Positions 1 to 5,682 of a stretch of DNA of 9,258 nucleotides are shown in pieces. The notes beneath the pieces were generated by a model. The model saw nothing but the letters and a program-made list of their open reading frames with translations, was not told the DNA's origin and searched no databases. The first letter of the stretch is position 1, and each line of letters opens with the position of its first letter. The stretch comes from JBNLBT01 sp050303435. GTDB taxonomy: Bacteria; Pseudomonadota; Gammaproteobacteria; Xanthomonadales; Marinicellaceae. The translations under genes and the position numbers were made by a program. The DNA is taken from contig JBNLBT010000121.1 in NCBI GenBank assembly GCA_050303435.1, forward strand, positions 1 to 9,258. Direction: 5' to 3'.

Positions 1-3000
1 TGCCGCTGGCGCTTTGGTGACGGCAGCGACGACGTGGTTAAGTCCTGCGGACCGGGCACTTCGGTGGAACACGAGTACACGCAACTGGGTGTGTACGCCG
101 CCACGCTGACCGTGACCGACAAAGACGGCGCATCGACCACCGATGAAATGCAGGTCACGGTGGGCAAGCGCCCGGCAACACTGGCGGTGTGTGCCCCGGT
201 TCTGGGTGTGCACAACGACAACCCGAGCGTGGAAATTTCAGCCACATTGCAATACCCTCTGGCCACAGTCGGTGAGGGCATCCATGCCATCATTGCCCCG
301 GATGAAGGGCAAGTTGAGGGGCAGCCGGTTGAGTTGAATTTTGCAGGACAGAACTTGAGCGCTGTGACCAATGCCTACGGCGTGGCGTACTTCACAGTCA
401 ACGCCGAGGCGGGCGTGAACAGCCCGGTCACCGGTCACTACGCCGGCGACGCGTTGTACCAGGCGGCGGCAGGGGCTTCGGACGTGCAATTGAAACGTCA
501 CACACAGGCGTTTGACAAAGACGCGCAAGGGGTGGAATTTTATACTTCGTTCATTGAGTATGAATCACCGGGCGTGCGTGAACAGTCCTTGCTTTATGTG
601 ACGGCCGACAGCGACACGTCGGGACGTGTTTCCGTGCCGGGGCTGGGGCATTGCATTGATTTTCAGGTCACCGCCGGGGAGGTGACTGAAATCCTGTTGC
701 CTTCGGAATATCCTGAGGCCGTGCGCTTGCTCAATAACACCCAGGATGGCAAAGAAGGCAAAAGCATTCAGATCACGTCGCTGGATGAAGTGACGGTGCA
801 CGGCATGAGCTATGAGGCCCTCAATTCGGCCGGCGGCACCTTCAACACCAGCGATTCGCACCTGATCTACCCACTGGATGTGCTGGGTGAGGAACACGTG
901 ATTCAAAGTTACAGCAACACGCCGACTTTGGTGGCCTCATCGCAGTTTGGGGTTGTTGCCACTGAAAACAATACGCAACTGCGCATCACACCAACGGTGG
1001 CGTTTGGCGGCACGCCAGCCAATCACAATCCGCCCGGTGAAACGGTTGTGGTGACATTGCAACGCGGCGAAATCTACCAGGCACGGCAAGCCAGTCACAC
1101 CGAGCCTCTCGGCCGCACCAATGCGGCTTCTTTTGCCGGCACACGGGTGTCAAGCAACAAGCCCGTGGCGGTGTTGGCGGGCAATCAATACGAATACGTG
1201 CCAATCAATTTATCCACTCGCGGCAGTTTTATGGTTGAACAGATGCTGCCCTTGTCCACCTGGGGCATGCGGTTCCATGTGGCCCCGCTGGCCGAACGCT
1301 TTGGCGACGATGCGATTCGTATTCTGGCAAGTGAAGAGGACACGACAGTGACTGTCAACGGCGTTGAGGCGGCCACCCTGGCGGCTGGCGAGTATTACGA
1401 AACCACGGTCGGTACTGGCCTTGAAATCCGTGCATCCAAAGCGGTCTCGGTGCATCAATTCGCCACCGGTTTCGCTGCGCAGCCGACGCAGGGACGGCCC
1501 TTCATGGTGACCATCCTGCCTGTAGAGCAGCAGCAAAATACTGTCCGGATGGTGGTGCCAACGTCCAATTTTGAGCGCAACTATGTCAATGTGACCTTGC
1601 CGGTTGAAGGCCTGGACAGCCTGCGGCTGGACGGTGAGCCCGTCGATGGTGCGGATTTCGTTGCCATCGCCGATTCGGGGTACGTGGGCGCCAGTCTGTC
1701 CGTCGGCGTCGGTGCGCACGAGCTGTCGGCCGCGGTGCCGCTGGGCGTGATCAATTACGGTTACGGATTGCACGACAACGCCTACGACGCCTATGGGCAC
1801 AGCGCCGCTTCATTCATGCGGTCAATCAATGTTGACAACAGCGCACCGCAGGCTGTGGGGGCGGCGTACTTTGTTGATCAGAACACGGACTTTGCATTCA
1901 CACTGCAGGCCAGCGACGCCGACGGCGATGCCTTGACCTATCAGCTGCTGGATGCACCGGACCATGGCATGCTGAGCGGTGTGCCGCCGAATCTGGTGTA
2001 CACTTCGGCGCACGAGTACGTCGGCTTCGACAGCCTGCGCTTCAGCGTCAACGACGGCCTGCAGGATTCCAATGAAGCCACGATCACTTTCCTGGTGCTG
2101 GCGGTGAACGACGCCCCTGTGGCCGTTGATGCCGATCTTTCTGTGGACAAGAATGCCGCGCTGCAGGTGCTGTTGCAGGCCACAGATGCAGACGGCGATG
2201 CACTGAGTTACGCCATTGTTGATCAGCCACAACATGGCACGCTGAGTGGCACGGCCCCGGATCTGTTGTACACGCCAGCTGCGGATTATGTGGGCGATGA
2301 TGCATTCACCTTTTCAGCCAACGACGGTCAGACCACGTCCAATGTGGCGACAATCCACATTGCAGTGATCAACACCAACACCGCCCCGGTGGCCGCCGAC
2401 CAGGCGCTGGCGCCGCTGGACGGCGATGTTGTGGCGATCACGCTGCAGGCCAGCGACGCCGACGGCGATGCCTTGAGCTACCGCGTGGTCACACCGCCGC
2501 AGCACGGCGCGCTCTCAGGCGATGCGCCCGATCTGCTGTACACCGTGAATGCGGGGTACAGCGGCGCGGACGCCTTTGCATTCGTTGCCAACGACGGCCA
2601 GGTGGACTCCAATGCGGCCACCGTGTCGCTGCAGGTGCTGCCGACGGTCGATGCCTTGGACGTGCGTGTCGCAGAAAACCAGGGCGTGGCCGAAGTGGTG
2701 CTGCAATTGAACGGTCCGGCGCTGTTGGACGCTGAAGTCCATTGGCAGACCGTGGATGGCAGCGCGGTGGCCGACGCCGATTATCTGGCGCAATCTGGCA
2801 GCAGCCTCATTGCCGCCGGTCAAAGTACCGTCGCTGTGCCGATCGAATTGATCGACGACGCGCTGTTTGAGCCGACCGAGCACATGCAACTGCACATCAC
2901 CTCGACCAACAACCTGCGCCTGGGCAAGGCATCCGCTGAGGTGACCATTGAAGATGAGCAAAGCTGTTACGGCGACAACCTGATTGACAACCCGGGCGCG

Positions 3001-4560
3001 GAAAGCGCCACGCTGAACGGTGAAATCCCCGGCTGGGTGGAAATTCAGGGCGAGTCCTGGAACCGCTGGCTGGCGCCGCCTGAGCCATTCGAGGGCGAGG
3101 CCTTGTTTGACGCCGGCGCGGCCGGAGAAGACGGTTGGGCAGAATTGCGTCAGGACATCGACGTGAGGGCGTACGCAGGTCACCCGGCGCAGTTCTCGGG
3201 CGCCGTGCAGACGCTGCAGGAAACGCCGGACGATGCGGCGCGCGTGGTGCTTGAATACCGCGACGCCGACGGCCTGATACTAGATCAATACGATTCCGGT
3301 GCGATCCACAGCCCGGGCGCATGGCTGCTGCTCAGCGATGCGCACATCGTGCCGAGTGGTGCGGCTGAGGCGCGCGTGCGGCTGTTGGCCAACTGGCTGG
3401 GCGGCGAGGATCTGGACGCCTGGTTCGATGACGTGCGCCTTGCGGTGTCTGTGCCGACGCTGCGCATCGACGATGCCAGCGCCAGCGAAGCCGACGGTGT
3501 GCTTGCATTTGAACTGAGCCTGTCCTGCCCGCTGGGTTCGCCGGTGAGCGTGGCTTTTGCCAGCGCCGATGGCAGCGCCCTGGCCGGAGAGGACTATTTG
3601 TCCCACAGCGGCGAGGCGGTGTTCGCGCCCGGCGAAACCCGCGCCACGATCTCAGTGGAACTGGTCAATGACACCACAGCCGAAGAAACTGAAACGCTGT
3701 TGTTGCAACTGGGCGAGCTGACCTTGGAACAACCGCTGGTGCTGCTTGATGCCGAAGCCACAGGCCACATCACCGATGACGACGAGGTGATCGGCGCCTG
3801 TGTGCCGGCGCCTCTCGGCGGTGCCGGTGAGTTCAATGTCTTTGTGTTGCAGAATCTGCAGCAGTTCAACACCGACGTGGAAGGCCGACTGGCGGTCGGC
3901 GGTGATCTCGATGTGCAGAACTATTCGGTCGGCAATTCACTCAGCGGCGGCGGTTTTGCCGGCCTGGTGGTGGGCGGCGATCTGGATTACGCCGGCGGCA
4001 CCGTGTTCCATGGCGACGCGCTGTATGGCGGCGCCTTGCTCAACGGCAACGTCACGGTATTGAACGGCGAGTTGCGGGCCGGGAATCTGATCGATTTCAA
4101 CGCCGCTGCGCAGCAGCTTGAGGCCCTGTCGGATCAGCTGGCCGCGCGCCCGGCCAACGGCCTCACCGACGTCAAGCCCTGGGGCGCGATCGATCTGCTG
4201 GGCACGGACCCGGAGGCCAACGTGTTTTATGTGAACGCCGGCGACCTGTCGGTGACCAACGGCCTGTCGATTCAGGTGCCGGCGGGGTCCGGGGTGCTGA
4301 TCAATGTCATTGGCGTGCAGGCCAGCATGCAGTTCTTTGGCTTCAACCTCAACGGTTTGTCACCGGAACAGGTGTTGTTCAACTTCGCCGCCGCCAGCAA
4401 CCTGAGCATGCAGGGCATCGGCGTGCAGGGCAGCGTCCTGGCGCCGCGCGCGGCGGTTGAATTCAACAACGGCCAGATCGACGGCGCCTTGCTGGTGCGC
4501 TCGCTGCACGGCAACGGCGAGTCCCACAACCGCCTGTTCGGCGGCTGCATCGCGCCTTGA
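1..4560 (+). CDS. Giant multidomain extracellular adhesin-like protein with C-terminal choice-of-anchor A domain (5' end outside window)
   Basis: The reading frame is open from base 1 and stops with TGA at 4558-4560, giving 1519 visible residues; the true start and any signal peptide lie upstream, so GTG at 34 is not a start. Residues are counted from base 1. About 1-57 is a PKD domain (WRFGDGS, then YTQLGVYAATLTVTD). About 60-165 is Ig-like (HYAGDALYQ). About 171-603 resembles the N-terminal region of IgGFc-binding proteins, with motifs such as HLIYPLDVLGEEHV and VAVLAGNQYEYVP. About 614-880 holds three 90-residue cadherin/Ig-like repeats with DADGDAL. Calx-beta domains lie at about 882-987 (IDDALFEPTE) and 1151-1263 (VNDTTAEETE), flanking a jelly-roll-like module at 989-1149 (NPGAES...W). 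About 1266-1519 is a choice-of-anchor A domain (FNVFVL, DVEGRLAVGGDL). No LPXTG, PEP-CTERM or transmembrane tail follows; the protein ends FGGCIAP. The acidic DxD-rich modules suggest calcium binding. Adhesion is inferred from the domains; the ligand is unknown. Confidence 0.93.
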   Translation, partial: CRWRFGDGSDDVVKSCGPGTSVEHEYTQLGVYAATLTVTDKDGASTTDEMQVTVGKRPATLAVCAPVLGVHNDNPSVEISATLQYPLATVGEGIHAIIAPDEGQVEGQPVELNFAGQNLSAVTNAYGVAYFTVNAEAGVNSPVTGHYAGDALYQAAAGASDVQLKRHTQAFDKDAQGVEFYTSFIEYESPGVREQSLLYVTADSDTSGRVSVPGLGHCIDFQVTAGEVTEILLPSEYPEAVRLLNNTQDGKEGKSIQITSLDEVTVHGMSYEALNSAGGTFNTSDSHLIYPLDVLGEEHVIQSYSNTPTLVASSQFGVVATENNTQLRITPTVAFGGTPANHNPPGETVVVTLQRGEIYQARQASHTEPLGRTNAASFAGTRVSSNKPVAVLAGNQYEYVPINLSTRGSFMVEQMLPLSTWGMRFHVAPLAERFGDDAIRILASEEDTTVTVNGVEAATLAAGEYYETTVGTGLEIRASKAVSVHQFATGFAAQPTQGRPFMVTILPVEQQQNTVRMVVPTSNFERNYVNVTLPVEGLDSLRLDGEPVDGADFVAIADSGYVGASLSVGVGAHELSAAVPLGVINYGYGLHDNAYDAYGHSAASFMRSINVDNSAPQAVGAAYFVDQNTDFAFTLQASDADGDALTYQLLDAPDHGMLSGVPPNLVYTSAHEYVGFDSLRFSVNDGLQDSNEATITFLVLAVNDAPVAVDADLSVDKNAALQVLLQATDADGDALSYAIVDQPQHGTLSGTAPDLLYTPAADYVGDDAFTFSANDGQTTSNVATIHIAVINTNTAPVAADQALAPLDGDVVAITLQASDADGDALSYRVVTPPQHGALSGDAPDLLYTVNAGYSGADAFAFVANDGQVDSNAATVSLQVLPTVDALDVRVAENQGVAEVVLQLNGPALLDAEVHWQTVDGSAVADADYLAQSGSSLIAAGQSTVAVPIELIDDALFEPTEHMQLHITSTNNLRLGKASAEVTIEDEQSCYGDNLIDNPGAESATLNGEIPGWVEIQGESWNRWLAPPEPFEGEALFDAGAAGEDGWAELRQDIDVRAYAGHPAQFSGAVQTLQETPDDAARVVLEYRDADGLILDQYDSGAIHSPGAWLLLSDAHIVPSGAAEARVRLLANWLGGEDLDAWFDDVRLAVSVPTLRIDDASASEADGVLAFELSLSCPLGSPVSVAFASADGSALAGEDYLSHSGEAVFAPGETRATISVELVNDTTAEETETLLLQLGELTLEQPLVLLDAEATGHITDDDEVIGACVPAPLGGAGEFNVFVLQNLQQFNTDVEGRLAVGGDLDVQNYSVGNSLSGGGFAGLVVGGDLDYAGGTVFHGDALYGGALLNGNVTVLNGELRAGNLIDFNAAAQQLEALSDQLAARPANGLTDVKPWGAIDLLGTDPEANVFYVNAGDLSVTNGLSIQVPAGSGVLINVIGVQASMQFFGFNLNGLSPEQVLFNFAAASNLSMQGIGVQGSVLAPRAAVEFNNGQIDGALLVRSLHGNGESHNRLFGGCIAP
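1843..2640 (+). repeat. Three tandem 270-bp units encoding 90-residue cadherin/Ig-like domains
   Basis: The units start at the AP dipeptides at 1843, 2113 and 2383, giving an exact period of 270 bp (90 codons). Each carries the order AP, then LQA(S/T)DADGDAL(T/S)Y, then HG.LSG..P.L.YT, then a DG...SN.AT ending. Units 1 and 3 share a 34-bp identical stretch (1903-1936 and 2443-2476, offset exactly 540), while the same stretch of unit 2 (2173-2206) has diverged. Such repeats are known as rod-like stalk modules in bacterial surface proteins, and the DADGDA loop suggests calcium contacts between modules (inference). Confidence 0.9.
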
Positions 4561-4582
4561 GCGCTTGAGTCAAAATACGCAC

Positions 4583-4606
4583 CCGGCGGTCGCTCGCGGC
4601 CGCCGG
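4583..4606 (+). terminator. GC-rich hairpin after the adhesin gene, possible terminator
   Basis: Bases 4583-4592 pair with 4597-4606 in a 10-bp stem (one G-U pair, 4590 with 4599) around the loop CTCG. It starts 23 bases after the adhesin stop codon. No clean T-run follows, only ATTTT about ten bases downstream, so it could be a weak intrinsic terminator, a 3'-end stabiliser, or need Rho. Confidence 0.5.
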
Positions 4607-4651
4607 TGTGATGATTTTGCGCCAAACCACGACGTGCGGAAACCATTGAAA

Positions 4652-4680
4652 TTGCAAACAAATGCAACGGATTGCATTAT
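4652..4680 (+). promoter_or_regulatory. Candidate sigma-70 promoter upstream of the DUF1631-like gene (distal)
   Basis: TTGCAA (4652-4657) and CATTAT (4675-4680) are separated by 17 bases; each hexamer matches 4 of 6 consensus positions. If used, transcription would start near 4687, inside the CRP-like site, so a bound CRP-type protein would repress. Weak candidate and mutually uncertain with the proximal promoter. Confidence 0.3.
4661..4678. promoter_or_regulatory. Perfect dyad AATGCAA-N4-TTGCATT, possible operator
   Basis: AATGCAA (4661-4667) and TTGCATT (4672-4678) are exact inverted copies around CGGA. The 18-bp size and AT-rich arms suit a dimeric helix-turn-helix regulator, and the element ends five bases before the CRP-like site. 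I recognise no specific regulator for this sequence. Confidence 0.35.
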
Positions 4681-4683
4681 TTT

Positions 4684-4699
4684 TGTGATGGCCGTCACA
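4684..4699. promoter_or_regulatory. CRP-family (cAMP receptor protein/Vfr/Clp-like) binding site
   Basis: TGTGATGGCCGTCACA matches the known CRP consensus TGTGA-N6-TCACA at all ten defining positions. The symmetry extends outward: T-run 4680-4684 opposite A-run 4699-4703 gives arms of nine bases. It lies 114 bases before the preferred start codon of the DUF1631-like gene and within no coding region. With the proximal -10 (4760-4765) its centre would be near -80, close to a class I activator helical phase; with the distal promoter it would overlap the start and repress. Confidence 0.7.
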
Positions 4700-4738
4700 A
4701 AAACACCCCATTTTAGCCGGGTGTACAAAAAACGACAG

Positions 4739-4765
4739 TTGTTTGCTCCGCGCCGTGCTTATCAT
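4739..4765 (+). promoter_or_regulatory. Candidate proximal promoter for the DUF1631-like gene
   Basis: A good -10, TATCAT (4760-4765, 5 of 6), has only a poor -35 partner, TTGTTT (4739-4744), with a short 15-base spacer. A weak -35 is what one expects of a CRP-activated promoter, and a CRP-like site lies upstream. The predicted start would be near 4772, leaving a leader of about 40 bases. Confidence 0.35.
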
Positions 4766-4802
4766 GCAGCCATGACCTCAGGCCACAGGCCGAAAAAAAA
4801 AT

Positions 4803-4806
4803 GGAG
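4803..4806 (+). promoter_or_regulatory. Ribosome binding site GGAG that decides the start at 4813
   Basis: GGAG (4803-4806) sits six bases before ATG 4813. The in-frame ATG at 4801 overlaps this site and has only a nine-A run (4793-4801) and no purine-rich GG motif at proper distance upstream, so 4813 is the better start. Confidence 0.75.
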
Positions 4807-4812
4807 AAAAAC

Positions 4813-5439
4813 ATGTACTCACAAACCAATGAACTCTTGAAACAGGAAATCCAGGACCAGGGCGTGCTGTTCTCGGTCGAACTGGTGGATGAAATGCAGT
4901 ATGCCGTTGTGCAAACTCTGCAACAGATCGTGCAACGCTGTTTCAACGGCGTGCAGGCCGAATCGCTGTGCCGTGCGCACGGCATCAAACGCAGAGACGC
5001 CGAGCAATTGATTGCCAATGAGAGTGCATTGTTTTGCCGCCATCTGGGTTTTAAACTGACCTGTGCGTTCCAGAATCTGCTGGAAACCACATCGCACCGC
5101 CGCGCGGCCAGACAAAAACAACCGGTGCTGGATGCCCGAATCCTGCAAACCTTTGCGCAGGTCTGTTCACAGGAGTACCGCGAGCAGATCAGTCTGCTCA
5201 ACCGCCGCTTTTCATTGATCAACGGCGGCAACCTGGTCAAAGATTGCAGCAACCCGGTCAGCCCCTTGAATCTGGCTGCCATGGTGCAGTCCACCGTGCG
5301 TGAGACCGGTCTGCTGGTGTGCGATCCGGACGCCCTGTACCACGCTTTCACTTCGCTGTTGAGCCAGGGCCTGCCAGTCATTTACAAAGAGCTGAATCAG
5401 TTTCTGGTGGCGCGCGGCATCCTGCCCAACCTGCATTGA
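4813..5439 (+). CDS. Short DUF1631-like protein, 208 residues
   Basis: The start at 4813 (MYSQTNELLK) is preferred to the in-frame ATG at 4801 because the GGAG lies between the two. The product is soluble, with no signal peptide or membrane segment, and looks largely helical. The C-terminal part, about residues 147-207, has NPVSPLNLAAMV, an aliphatic/charged stretch, then YKELNQFLVARGILPNL. This pattern resembles the DUF1631 family, where a NP(L/V)(S/A)P..L section is followed by a helix and (Y/L)xELNxxLVxxGxLP. Known DUF1631 proteins are several times longer, so this is either a stand-alone module or a diverged relative. Function is unknown; some DUF1631 entries are called thymidine phosphorylase, which I consider unsupported here. 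It has its own terminator and probably its own CRP-type control. The gene call is strong; the family is from memory of motifs. Confidence 0.9.
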   Translation: MYSQTNELLKQEIQDQGVLFSVELVDEMQYAVVQTLQQIVQRCFNGVQAESLCRAHGIKRRDAEQLIANESALFCRHLGFKLTCAFQNLLETTSHRRAARQKQPVLDARILQTFAQVCSQEYREQISLLNRRFSLINGGNLVKDCSNPVSPLNLAAMVQSTVRETGLLVCDPDALYHAFTSLLSQGLPVIYKELNQFLVARGILPNLH

Positions 5440-5464
5440 CAAAATTTAATCCCCGAATGCACTC

Positions 5465-5489
5465 AAAGGCCCGGAAACGGGCCTTTTTT
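5465..5489 (+). terminator. Rho-independent terminator of the DUF1631-like gene
   Basis: Bases 5465-5473 pair perfectly with 5478-5486 (9 bp, GC-rich core) around a GAAA tetraloop, and six T follow at 5484-5489. It starts 26 bases after the stop codon. The matching A-run on the left side (5465-5467) is short, so termination in the + direction is expected. Confidence 0.93.
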
Positions 5490-5502
5490 GTGCGTTTTTG
5501 CA

Positions 5503-5524
5503 CACATTGTGATACACAAATGTG
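5503..5524. promoter_or_regulatory. Overlapping inverted repeats upstream of the C25 peptidase gene, possible operator
   Basis: TTGTG-ATA-CACAA (5507-5519) is a perfect 5-bp dyad, and CACATT (5503-5508) with AATGTG (5519-5524) form an outer dyad offset by half a base. TGTGA recurs at 5508-5512 and 5521-5525, as direct copies and not in the TGTGA-N6-TCACA arrangement, so a CRP call is not justified. It is intergenic, just after the terminator. Confidence 0.3.
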
Positions 5525-5574
5525 ACAAATTGTTATAAGCCATTGACGGCTCTTTTCTTGTCAGGGGTGCTTCG

Positions 5575-5582
5575 TTTATAAA
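5575..5582 (+). promoter_or_regulatory. AT-rich -10-like element upstream of the C25 peptidase gene
   Basis: TTTATAAA contains TATAAA (5577-5582), a 5 of 6 match to a -10 box. No good -35 is 16-18 bases upstream; TTGACG (5543-5548) is near consensus but 28 bases away. Use would give a 5' leader of about 95 bases holding the hairpin at 5588-5614. Low confidence; another sigma factor or an activator is possible. Confidence 0.25.
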
Positions 5583-5587
5583 GGGAT

Positions 5588-5614
5588 CGTGGTCAATCCA
5601 GCGTTTTGGCCACG
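5588..5614 (+). other. 5'-UTR stem-loop ahead of the C25 peptidase gene
   Basis: CGTGGTCAA (5588-5596) pairs with TTGGCCACG (5606-5614), nine pairs with one G-U, around a nine-base loop. There is no T-run after it, so it is not a terminator; it ends 68 bases before the start codon. It could be an mRNA-stabilising or regulatory structure. I recognise no riboswitch. Confidence 0.35.
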
Positions 5615-5669
5615 GCGGCTGCAGAAACAGCACAGCCCACATAAAAACTCATAACTACAATAACTTGAC

Positions 5670-5673
5670 AGGA
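5670..5673 (+). promoter_or_regulatory. Ribosome binding site AGGA for the C25 peptidase gene
   Basis: AGGA at 5670-5673 leaves nine bases to ATG 5683. Together with the signal peptide beginning at that ATG it fixes the start. Confidence 0.7.
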
Positions 5674-5682
5674 ATTTGACAC

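Noticed and set aside
34..36. GTG as start of the adhesin
   Set aside because: The PKD domain motif WRFGDGS begins before it in the same open frame, so the gene starts outside the window.
2515..3183. Minus-strand ORF of 222 codons
   Set aside because: It lies antisense to the Calx-beta and repeat region of the adhesin and has no family features.
4772..4840. Possible 22-codon leader peptide overlapping the start of the DUF1631-like gene
   Set aside because: No ribosome binding site before ATG 4772, and the frame merely runs through the A9 tract; not supported as attenuator.
4713..5381. Minus-strand ORF of 222 codons
   Set aside because: It is antisense to the DUF1631-like gene, which has a good ribosome site, terminator and family motif; the antisense product is Cys/Ser/Arg-rich noise.
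5508..5525. Second CRP site before the peptidase gene
   Set aside because: The TGTGA half-sites are direct copies and do not have TCACA six bases downstream.
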